Assembly: GCA_038214135.1 (NCBI GenBank)
Contig: JBBQSD010000019.1
Span: forward strand, 1 to 64,000
DNA length: 64,000 bases
Direction of reading: 5' to 3'
From: JANLSE01 sp038214135
GTDB lineage: Bacteria; Chloroflexota; Chloroflexia; Chloroflexales; Roseiflexaceae
The translations under genes were made by a program, and so were the position numbers. Of this stretch, positions 8,927-16,410 are shown piece after piece. The notes under the pieces were generated by a model. It was not told where the DNA came from. It saw only the letters and a program-made list of their open reading frames with translations, and ran no database searches. How positions within the stretch are numbered: the stretch's first letter is position 1; the number at the start of each line of letters is the position of its first letter.

Positions 8927-10054
8927 ATGTCCGAGCAACTCGAAGACGATTATGGCCTGAGTAAGGTTGAGCAGACCATCGCCATTGCAGCTCCGCAGCT
9001 TGATTACAAGCCGCCGATCCCCAACAGCAGGCCGGGAATTGGGCTGATTGGCTGTGGTGGTATTGCCGCCCAGCACCTCACGGCCTACCGCCATGCTGGG
9101 TTTCGGGTGGTTGCGCTATGCGATAAAACCGAGGCGAAGGCTGAGGATCGCAGGCAGCGTTTTGCTCCCGATGCGGCAATCTATACCGAGTATCGTGAAC
9201 TGCTCAAGCGCGATGATGTTGAGATTGTCGATATTACAACCTACCCAATTCCGCGGGTTGCCATTATTGAGGATGCGCTACGGGCCGGTAAGCATGTGTT
9301 GAGCCAGAAGCCGTTCGTGGTTGATCTTGATGTTGGTGAGCGTCTTGTCGAACTCGCCGATCAGCATGGCCTGAAGCTAGCGGTCAATCAGAATGGGCGC
9401 TGGGCACCACATTTCGCCTACATGCGCCAGGCAGTTGCAGCAGGGCTAGTCGGTGATCTCGGCAGTGTTCATATATCGATCAACTGGGATCATTCCTGGA
9501 TCGCCGATACATCGTTTAATGATGTTCATGATCTGTTGCTCTACGATTTTACTATTCATTGGTTCGATATGGTGACCTGCCTGTTTGGTGATCGCCAACC
9601 AACTGGTGTGTATGCCGCAATTCAACAGGCAACCAGCCAGCGCGCCAAACCGCCAATGCTTGGTGGCGCAGTCATCACCTATGCTGGCGGCCAGGCGGTG
9701 CTATCGCTGAATGCAACCGTTGTGCATGGCCAGCAGGATCAGACATTTGTGGCCGGTAGCCAGGGTTCGTTGCTCAGTATTGGGCCGAGCCTTTCCGAGC
9801 AAACCGTCACGCTGTTTACTGCTGCCGGCCACGCAACGCCAGCGTTGGAAGGAACCTGGTTTCGTGAGGGCTTCCAGGGCACCATGGCCGAATTGATCTG
9901 TGCGATTGAACAGAACCGTGAGCCGCTCAATAGCGCTCGCGCTAATCTACGCAGCCTGGCGCTGACGCTTGCGGCTGTAGCGAGTACCCGCGATGGGATC
10001 GTGCGCGTGCCCGGAACAGTTCGACGTTTGCCGGAATACCATTCTGACTCCTGA
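8927..10054 (+). CDS. Gfo/Idh/MocA-family NAD(P) oxidoreductase
   Basis: 375 residues with an N-terminal extension of about 35 residues before the Rossmann motif IGLIGCGGIAAQH. The cofactor-site EKP motif reads QKP (LSQKPFVVD). The substrate domain has VNQNGRWAPH and the IHWFDMV helix. Family members oxidise or reduce sugars, inositols or aldose-derived compounds. It is clearly paralogous to the gene at 11185, which shares QKP and NQNGRWAP. GGAG precedes the ATG by eight bases. The order with the next two dehydrogenases suggests one operon. Confidence 0.9.
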   Translation: MSEQLEDDYGLSKVEQTIAIAAPQLDYKPPIPNSRPGIGLIGCGGIAAQHLTAYRHAGFRVVALCDKTEAKAEDRRQRFAPDAAIYTEYRELLKRDDVEIVDITTYPIPRVAIIEDALRAGKHVLSQKPFVVDLDVGERLVELADQHGLKLAVNQNGRWAPHFAYMRQAVAAGLVGDLGSVHISINWDHSWIADTSFNDVHDLLLYDFTIHWFDMVTCLFGDRQPTGVYAAIQQATSQRAKPPMLGGAVITYAGGQAVLSLNATVVHGQQDQTFVAGSQGSLLSIGPSLSEQTVTLFTAAGHATPALEGTWFREGFQGTMAELICAIEQNREPLNSARANLRSLALTLAAVASTRDGIVRVPGTVRRLPEYHSDS

Positions 10055-10067
10055 CTCCTGAATACTT
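10042..10067. repeat. Heptad (AGGAGTC) repeat at gene end
   Basis: CTGACTCCTGACTCCTGAAT overlaps the last codons and stop of the preceding dehydrogenase gene, so the repeat contributes its C-terminal residues (HSDS). Confidence 0.6.
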
Positions 10068-10094
10068 CTCTAACTCATGAACAAGGAGGTTCAT

Positions 10095-11165
10095 ATGGCT
10101 CCCTATCGTATTGCGGGCATTAACTTTGATCATATGCATATGGGCGATCTGTTGCGGATGGCCCACGAGCACCCCAATGCCGAGATTGTTGGCATCTGCG
10201 ATGATGATCCAGCCCGTATGCAGTCGGTGATCACGAATTTCTCCATTCCGGCGGAACGAGTGTTCACCGATATTGATCGCTGTATGCAGGAGAGCAAACC
10301 CGATATTGTTGTTCTCTGCCCAGCAACCGCCCGCCATGGCGAATATGTCGAGAAGGTCGCGCCATACGAAACCCATATTCTTGTCGAAAAGCCATTTGCT
10401 GCATCGCTAGCCGAGGCAGATCGAATGATTGCGGCAGTTGCCAAAACGGGCAAGACGCTGGTGATCAACTGGCCGCTGGCCTGGTATCCGCCACATATTA
10501 CCAGCAAACGGCTGATCAGCGAAGGTGTGATCGGCGATGTTCGCGAGGTTCATTACTATGATGGCAATCGTGGCCCGCTATGGCATGGCGCGGATAAAAT
10601 CGAGATCGAGCCAACTGTCGAACGCAAGGCTGCTAGCTGGTTCTATAAACAGGATCAGGGCGGTGGCTCGTTGCTCGATTATCTTGGCTATGGCACAACG
10701 CTCGGTACCTGGTATCACGATGGGAAGGCACCAATTGAGGTCACTGGGACGATAGATCGCCCAGAAGGCCTCGAAGTCGATCAACATAGTGTGACAGTCG
10801 CCCGTTATGCTGTTGGGCTCTCGAAGTTCGAGACGCGCTGGGGCACATTCAGTGATCCATGGACGCACCAGCCACAGCCGAAATGTGGTTTTGTGATTGT
10901 CGGTACACATGGGACGATCAGTTCCTATGATTTTGAGCAGACGATTCGGGTGCAGAGCCGCAAACATCCACAAGGGCTGGAATGGCCGGTCGATCCGCTG
11001 GAAGCTCCACGCCAGAATCCGATCCAGTATCTGATTCATTGCCTGACCACCGGTGAACCAGTGACTGGGCCGCTCTCACCAGCGATCTGCCGCATTGGCC
11101 AGCAGATCGTCGATACCGCCATGCAGAGCGCAATCGAAAAGCGCACCCTGCCATTGATTGGGTAG
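10095..11165 (+). CDS. Gfo/Idh/MocA-family oxidoreductase
   Basis: 356 residues from ATG 10095, which has AAGGAGG seven bases upstream; an ATG at 10077 lies before the binding site and is unlikely. The Rossmann start is degenerate (IAGINFDHMHMGDLLRMA) and lacks the usual GxGxxG. A normal EKP motif is present (VEKPFAAS). The presence of HMHMGD resembles dehydrogenase-like proteins of sugar-catabolic clusters. It is more divergent than its neighbours and may use a different substrate. Nineteen bases separate its stop from the next gene, consistent with an operon. Confidence 0.85.
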   Translation: MAPYRIAGINFDHMHMGDLLRMAHEHPNAEIVGICDDDPARMQSVITNFSIPAERVFTDIDRCMQESKPDIVVLCPATARHGEYVEKVAPYETHILVEKPFAASLAEADRMIAAVAKTGKTLVINWPLAWYPPHITSKRLISEGVIGDVREVHYYDGNRGPLWHGADKIEIEPTVERKAASWFYKQDQGGGSLLDYLGYGTTLGTWYHDGKAPIEVTGTIDRPEGLEVDQHSVTVARYAVGLSKFETRWGTFSDPWTHQPQPKCGFVIVGTHGTISSYDFEQTIRVQSRKHPQGLEWPVDPLEAPRQNPIQYLIHCLTTGEPVTGPLSPAICRIGQQIVDTAMQSAIEKRTLPLIG

Positions 11166-11184
11166 TAAACAATAAAGGATCATT

Positions 11185-12249
11185 GTGAGCACAACTACGA
11201 TTCCCGGCCTGCCCGCTTTCCAGCCCCGTTTCCCCGCAGATTATCGCCCTGGTATTGCGGTGATTGGCTGCGGTGGAATTGTGAAGGGTGCCCATCTACC
11301 AGCCTACCAGAAATATCACCAGCGGGTTGTTGGTGTCTATGATCTACGGCCCGAGGCGACTGCTGGTGTGCAGCAGCAATTCGGTGTGGAACGAATCTAC
11401 GAGAACCTTGATGATCTGCTGGCCGACCCCGAAGTGCAGGTTGTTGATATTGCGACCCATCCGGATCAACGTGTTGTGCTGATGCGCCGTGCGATTGAAG
11501 CTGGTAAGCATGTGCTGGCGCAAAAACCACTTGCGCTCGATGTTGGCGAAGCAAGAGCGGTTGTCGAACTCGCCGAACAGCGCGGACTCAAAGTCGCCGT
11601 GAACCAGAATGGGCGCTGGGCACCGGCATGGCGAATTGCAACCCTGCTTGTGCAGCAGGGTGCGATTGGCAATGTCACTGCGGTTACGCATCTATACGAC
11701 ATGAAATTTGGCTGGATTCCCGGCACCGTCTTCGATGAGATCAAGCACTTCGCCATCTATGATTATTCGATTCATTGGATCGATATCACCCGCTGCTGGA
11801 TGGAAAACAATCCAATCATTGGTGTGCGGGCACGCGATTATCGCGCTCCCAATCAGCCAGCACACGGTAAAACACCCTGGGGCATGTGGGTTGAATTTGC
11901 CTATGCCGATGGTTCCAACGCTATGATTCGAGGGGTTGGCTGTGCCGAAACGCGCCGCAATGGCCACCCATTCTGGATTCATGGAACAGATGGCGTTATT
12001 CGCGGCAATGTGCTTGGTGCCGATGATTTTGTTGAACTAGAACGCGATGGCGTGAGTAGCAGCTATAAACTTGAAGGCCAGTGGTTCCCGGATGGTTTCG
12101 GTGGCACGATGGGCGAGTTGCTGTGTGCGATTGCGGAACATCGCCAGCCGTATAATGCAGCTCGACATAATCTATTGTCGCTTCAGATGACCCTGGCTGC
12201 CTGTGAGTCGGCTGATCAAGACGGCGCATTTGTTCGCATAGAAGGATAA
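11185..12249 (+). CDS. Gfo/Idh/MocA-family oxidoreductase (paralogue of 8927 gene)
   Basis: 354 residues with GTG start; AAAGGAT precedes it by eight bases. Rossmann motif IAVIGCGGIVKGAH, then AQKPLALD (QKP in place of EKP), VNQNGRWAPAW and IHWIDITRCW. The shared QKP and NQNGRWAP features with the gene at 8927 mark a subfamily made by duplication inside the cluster. Cytoplasmic NAD(P)-dependent sugar oxidoreductase by family. The stop is six bases before the next start, so the two are translationally linked. Confidence 0.9.
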   Translation: MSTTTIPGLPAFQPRFPADYRPGIAVIGCGGIVKGAHLPAYQKYHQRVVGVYDLRPEATAGVQQQFGVERIYENLDDLLADPEVQVVDIATHPDQRVVLMRRAIEAGKHVLAQKPLALDVGEARAVVELAEQRGLKVAVNQNGRWAPAWRIATLLVQQGAIGNVTAVTHLYDMKFGWIPGTVFDEIKHFAIYDYSIHWIDITRCWMENNPIIGVRARDYRAPNQPAHGKTPWGMWVEFAYADGSNAMIRGVGCAETRRNGHPFWIHGTDGVIRGNVLGADDFVELERDGVSSSYKLEGQWFPDGFGGTMGELLCAIAEHRQPYNAARHNLLSLQMTLAACESADQDGAFVRIEG

Positions 12250-12255
12250 TCTACT

Positions 12256-13038
12256 GTGCGATATGGAGCAATGGATCATCTTCTGCCTGCGTTCGATGAG
12301 ATCGGGCAGTTCGCATTGGCCCGTGAACTTGGTTTCAGCGGAGTTGAAGTCGGATTAACACGTGCGTTCCTACGCGAGCCAGGCGCACCGCGGCTTGGAA
12401 GACTGAAAGCGGCCCAGAGTCAGATCGGCATTTCGATTCAATCGCTGGGACTCGGTGAGCATAACAATAGCGGCCTGGGTAGCGCCGATCCACAGGTTGC
12501 TGCTGCGGCATATGAGGATGTACTGCAAGCAATCGCGTGGGCCGCAGAACTAGGCGCATCGGTGATTCTTGTGCCATTCTTCTTTGGCGGGGATATTATC
12601 GAACCAGATCCCTTTGAGCGCGCCGCCGCCGCATTTCGTGAGCTGTGCCCAATAGCGCAGCAGCATAACATAACGCTCTGCTATGAGGGTACGCTACCGG
12701 CGGCGCGCATTCACGCACTTGCCAATATCATTGGATCGTCAGCCTTTGCGTGCTACTTCGATCTGGCCAATGTTGTCTGGCTTGGGATGGATACGCCGAC
12801 AGAGATTCGCGGGCTTGGTGGGCTCATTCGCCAGGTTCACATGAAGGAAACGCTGGTCGACCCTGGCGATGTGCGTCCTGGTGCAGGGCGGGTCAACTAT
12901 CCCGGCTCAGTCGAGGCCCTGCGCGAGATCGGCTACCAGGGCTGGATCGTGCTGGAGACACCAGGCGGCACAATTGCTGAGGTTGCTGAAGACTTTGCCT
13001 TCACCAGGCGGCTGTTCGATAGGGAATTCACACAATAG
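12256..13038 (+). CDS. Sugar phosphate isomerase/epimerase (TIM barrel)
   Basis: 260 residues, GTG start, with AAGGA in the end of the preceding gene. The barrel has metal ligands in LCYEGTLP (Glu), CYFDLANVVW (Asp), RQVHMKET (His) and the terminal WIVLETPGG (Glu). Family role: isomerisation or epimerisation of keto-sugars; partners of Gfo/Idh/MocA dehydrogenases in many sugar pathways. Directly downstream of the dehydrogenase and upstream of the SIS-domain gene. Confidence 0.85.
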   Translation: MRYGAMDHLLPAFDEIGQFALARELGFSGVEVGLTRAFLREPGAPRLGRLKAAQSQIGISIQSLGLGEHNNSGLGSADPQVAAAAYEDVLQAIAWAAELGASVILVPFFFGGDIIEPDPFERAAAAFRELCPIAQQHNITLCYEGTLPAARIHALANIIGSSAFACYFDLANVVWLGMDTPTEIRGLGGLIRQVHMKETLVDPGDVRPGAGRVNYPGSVEALREIGYQGWIVLETPGGTIAEVAEDFAFTRRLFDREFTQ

Positions 13039-13066
13039 GATTGCCCAATTACAAGGAAATATGGCC

Positions 13067-13903
13067 ATGAGCATCGATCTGAACCCAGCACTAAGCTATC
13101 TCGATGGTGCTGCCGCAATTGTCGAGAAGATTCGTCTAACGCAACTAGCGGCCATCGGGCGGGCTGCGGAAATCTGTGCTAGCTCAATCGCTGCGGGCGG
13201 GTTGGTTCATCTGTTCGGCACCGGCCACTCGCGTATTCCTGTCGAGGAGATCTTTCCACGTCATGGCAGCTTCCCCGGCTTCCATCCAATCGTTGAACTC
13301 TCGCTAACCAACCATACCCAGGTGGTTGGCGCAAATGGCCAGCGCCAGGCCATGTATCTAGAACGGCTGGAGGGCTTTGGCGAGGTTATTCTGCGGAATT
13401 TTGTGTTTGGCCCACACGATAGCATGATCGTCTTCTCAAACGGCGGTGTCAACGGAGTTGTGGTTGATGTGGCTCTGGGTGCCAAGGCGCGTGGCATGCC
13501 AGTGATTGCGGTCGTCTCACTCGATCACTGTCTGGCATCTGGTGTGAAGCACAGCAGTGGCCAGCGCCTGCCCGATATCGCGGAGGTGACGATCGACAAC
13601 TGCTCACCAGCTGGGGATGCGCTGGTATCGGTTGAAGGGCTGGAATATCCCGTCGGGCCAGGGTCATCGATTGGGTATGTTGCGGTGGTGAATGCGCTTA
13701 AGTGCCTGGTTGCGAATGAATTGACGAAACGTGGGCAGCCACCACTGGTGCTGACAAGCAGCGTCCTGATCGGTTCACAGGCATCGGCTGCGCTGTTCGA
13801 CAAAACATATGATGATTATCGCGCCCGTGTTGTGCAGGTCTATGGCCCGCCTCACATTCCACCAATGCACGCGCCATATCCAAACGATGGAACTGAGGGG
13901 TAA
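13067..13903 (+). CDS. SIS-domain sugar isomerase-like protein (UPF0309-type)
   Basis: 278 residues from ATG 13067, nine bases after AAGGA; ATG 13061 is too close to the binding site. The SIS fold signatures are LFGTGHSRIPVEE (phosphosugar loop, about residues 47-60), IVFSNGGVNG and a closing helix ANELTKRGQPP. SIS proteins bind phosphosugars and act as isomerases or regulators. UPF0309 members have SIS domains and no catalytic assignment known to me. As the last gene of the run 8927-13903 it likely handles a phosphorylated intermediate made by the ROK kinase. Confidence 0.85.
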   Translation: MSIDLNPALSYLDGAAAIVEKIRLTQLAAIGRAAEICASSIAAGGLVHLFGTGHSRIPVEEIFPRHGSFPGFHPIVELSLTNHTQVVGANGQRQAMYLERLEGFGEVILRNFVFGPHDSMIVFSNGGVNGVVVDVALGAKARGMPVIAVVSLDHCLASGVKHSSGQRLPDIAEVTIDNCSPAGDALVSVEGLEYPVGPGSSIGYVAVVNALKCLVANELTKRGQPPLVLTSSVLIGSQASAALFDKTYDDYRARVVQVYGPPHIPPMHAPYPNDGTEG

Positions 13904-14168
13904 ACATAGCCGATAAACCGATAGCCGATAGCCGGAAACACGAAGCGATGGCTATATTCATGAAATAATGTGTGTAACGCATCAGCGAAAGCAACCAGTC
14001 ATCAGAGCTCCCGACCAATCTGCGTCATCTGCGCAATCTGCGGGCGAATTCGAGCGTTGAAGCGTCCAAGCGGGCCATCTGCGTCATCCGCGCAATCTGC
14101 GGATATGTCGACCATCAGTCGTGCGGAGTATCTCAGAAGCTCATGACAGCTTGCAAGAGGGGCTTTCA
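13903..14168. repeat. CCGATAG palindrome (copy 1) and CTGCGTCAT tandem repeats
   Basis: 13904-13961 reads ACATAGCCGATAAACCGATAG... and closes with GATGGCTATATTCAT, so its ends are inverted copies (ATAGCC/GGCTAT). 14020-14105 has repeats of the words CTGCGTCATCTGCGCAATCTGCGG. The first has a close relative at 40931-40991, the second at 21543-21570 and 24211-24240. Confidence 0.6.
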
Positions 14169-14936
14169 ATGCAGCGATTTAAGGGTAAGGTTGCACTTGT
14201 CACGGGTGCTGCAAGTGGCATCGGGCGTGCTGCCGCATTGCGATTGGCTTCAGAAGGCGCTTCCATTGCCGCACTCGATATCAGCGCCGATGGCCTCGCA
14301 GAAGTGGCGGCCCAGCTTGGCGATCAGGGTGCGACCTTCGTGTGCGATCTGACCAATGCCGGACAGGTCAATGATGCAGTGATGGGTGCGGTGGCAGCCT
14401 GGCAGCAGCTCGATGTGGTGTTCAACGCGGCAGGGGCGAGTGGGCGGCGCTGGGGCGATGGGCCAATTGATTCGTGTACAGAAGCGGGCTGGAATCGCAC
14501 CCTTGATGTGAACCTTACCAGTATTTTTTTGGTGTGCAAATACGCTCTGCCACACCTTCTTGCTACTGGTGGCGGATCGATTGTTAATCTCGCATCTGTG
14601 CTGGGTATGGTTGGCGGCGATGAGGATTTCGCAACGCATGCCTATGCAGCCGCCAAAGCCGGAATTATCGGGATGTCACGGGCCATGGCGATCTATTATG
14701 CGCCACGCGGCCTGCGCGTCAATGTTGTTGCGCCAGGGCTAATTGCGACACCAATGAGCCTACGTGCCCAATCTGATGCCCATATCCTAGAACGATTGAC
14801 CCATCTTCAGCCGCTGACCGGCGCGATGGGCCTGCCCGAGGATGTTGCCGCTGCTGTTGCTTACCTGGCCTCCGACGATGCCCGTTTCGTGACAGGTACG
14901 GTGCTGCCTGTCGATGGTGGCTGGACGGCACAATAA
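14169..14936 (+). CDS. SDR-family oxidoreductase
   Basis: 255 residues from ATG 14169, chosen because MQRFKGKVALVTGAASGIGRA is the standard start of classical SDRs; the frame extends further upstream without a binding site. TGxxxGIG cofactor motif at residues 12-19, NAAG near 87, catalytic Ser in NLASVLG, YAAAK (Tyr/Lys) and the PG motif after it; the terminal VDGGWTAQ is typical. NAD(P)-dependent alcohol or ketone redox in the cytoplasm, probably acting on a sugar of the cluster. Confidence 0.9.
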   Translation: MQRFKGKVALVTGAASGIGRAAALRLASEGASIAALDISADGLAEVAAQLGDQGATFVCDLTNAGQVNDAVMGAVAAWQQLDVVFNAAGASGRRWGDGPIDSCTEAGWNRTLDVNLTSIFLVCKYALPHLLATGGGSIVNLASVLGMVGGDEDFATHAYAAAKAGIIGMSRAMAIYYAPRGLRVNVVAPGLIATPMSLRAQSDAHILERLTHLQPLTGAMGLPEDVAAAVAYLASDDARFVTGTVLPVDGGWTAQ

Positions 14937-15223
14937 ACTCGGACACGGTGACATAGTGGGTGCGGAGTAGTTGTCAGTGGGCGTGTATAGATGGATGTTG
15001 AGCAATCATTCGGGAAGCATGGCATGGCTCTTTCATCCGCAGGCTGAAGCCTGCGGCAACGAGCAAACGAACCCATAGCCCGCGGTGGAGGAGGGTGGCA
15101 CGACCCGATGAACATGGAAAAGATTATTTATACATACCCGCACCCACATTTTGTTTCTAATGTTTAGTCTTTATCAAAGCAGATCTTCTGCCCTGAATGC
15201 TGTTCTAGCACTGGAGTACCTCT
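14937..15223. repeat. Intergenic region with CCGCAGGCT hairpin
   Basis: 15037-15056 is CCGCAGGCTGAAGCCTGCGG, a 9-bp stem with a two-base loop. 14941-14955 is a fragment of the GGTGACAC family. No gene, riboswitch or T-box could be recognised ahead of the MetE-like gene. Confidence 0.65.
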
Positions 15224-16261
15224 ATGTCGCTACCGGAACTGCCACTCATCCCAACCAGCGTGATCGGTTCCTATGCCTGGCCGGCATGGCTTCATACCGC
15301 CCTGGAAGCCAGCCAGCGTGGAGTGTATGGCGCTGATGATATGCACGAAGCGCAGGACGATGCTGTCGATATTGCACTGCGCGATCAGGAAGATGCTGGC
15401 CTCGATATCGTCAGCGATGGTGAGATGCGCCGAGCAGGCTTTTTCACTGCTGCCTTCTATGGCCACCTGACGGGCTTGCTTGAGTTGCCGCCCCGCCGCA
15501 TGGTTGGCGTGATCGGCCACGACCAGCGCGAGAGCTATGAGGCAATTGCGCCTGTTGAGGCACCAAATGGGCTGGGGTTGCTGGCCGAATATGAGTATGT
15601 GCGCCAACGAACCAACAAACCAATTATGATGCCGTGTGCTGGGCCGTTTACCCTAGCAGGACGCATCAAACCAGGTGCAATCTATCGGGATCGACTGGAA
15701 GTCGCTCAGGCACTGACCCCAATTGTCAATCGCGAGCTACACGCACTTGCCGCTGCTGGTGCGAAAATCATCCAGATCGATGAGCCATCGATTGCGGTGC
15801 GCAGTGGTTCTCCACAGACATTCATTGATCTATTTAATGCAACCGTTGCTGGGCTGGCCGAGACAGGCGTCACAATTGGGCTACATCTCTGTTTTGGCAA
15901 TTTTGTTGGGCGGCCAGTCGCCTGGCGTAGCTATCGGCCACTGTTCCCCTACATTCTCAGCGTCGATACCCACTATTTTGCACTCGAATTCGCCAATCGT
16001 GAATTGGCCGAGATCGATCTGTGGTCGGAATTCCCAAACAAGAAGATCCTGGCAGCGGGTCTGATGGATGTCAAAAATTATCATGTCGAGACGCCAGAAC
16101 AGATTGCGACACGGGTGCGCGAGGTGCTGCGCCACGTCCCTGCCGACCAATTGTGGGTTGTGCCTGATTGTGGCCTCAGCCAGACGGCTCGTTGGGCTGC
16201 ACGGGCAAAACTCAAGGCAATGGTTGCGGGCACCGCTATCGTTCGGCGTGAGCTGATGTGA
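15224..16261 (+). CDS. MetE C-terminal-like (cobalamin-independent methionine synthase family) protein
   Basis: 345 residues, equivalent to the catalytic C-terminal barrel of MetE without the N-terminal half. It starts LIPTSVIGSY, as these proteins do. Zinc ligands are visible as His221 and Cys223 in GLHLCFGN, a Glu near 255 and Cys316 in PDCGL. The PCAGPFTLAG and DEPS motifs also fit. Short homologues act as methylcobalamin:homocysteine or other methyl transferases, or as methionine synthases with a corrinoid protein. A role beside the sugar genes is unclear. No binding site stronger than GAGTACC is visible. Confidence 0.85.
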   Translation: MSLPELPLIPTSVIGSYAWPAWLHTALEASQRGVYGADDMHEAQDDAVDIALRDQEDAGLDIVSDGEMRRAGFFTAAFYGHLTGLLELPPRRMVGVIGHDQRESYEAIAPVEAPNGLGLLAEYEYVRQRTNKPIMMPCAGPFTLAGRIKPGAIYRDRLEVAQALTPIVNRELHALAAAGAKIIQIDEPSIAVRSGSPQTFIDLFNATVAGLAETGVTIGLHLCFGNFVGRPVAWRSYRPLFPYILSVDTHYFALEFANRELAEIDLWSEFPNKKILAAGLMDVKNYHVETPEQIATRVREVLRHVPADQLWVVPDCGLSQTARWAARAKLKAMVAGTAIVRRELM

Positions 16262-16270
16262 CCACGCTTT

Positions 16271-16382
16271 GCCCCTCATCCCCCTCGCCCCTTCTCCCAC
16301 TACGGAGAGAAGGGGAATGCCGCACTGCAACACCATGCATAGCCCCGCTCCCCGCGTGGGAGCGGGGTTGGGGTGAGGGGCC
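16271..16382. repeat. CCCTCACCC-family three-branch palindrome
   Basis: Outer arms GCCCCTCA and TGAGGGGC enclose two hairpins: CCCCTTCTCC/GGAGAGAAGGGG (16287-16315) and GCCCCGCTCC/GGAGCGGGG (about 16342-16367). It lies between convergent genes and may end both transcripts. Confidence 0.75.
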
Positions 16383-16410
16383 ACTCCGTCACCTGGTCAC
16401 TCGGTATGGG

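Noticed and set aside
14937..15223. Riboswitch (SAM or cobalamin) before the MetE-like gene
   Set aside because: No matching core motif is seen; the region is taken up by a palindromic repeat.
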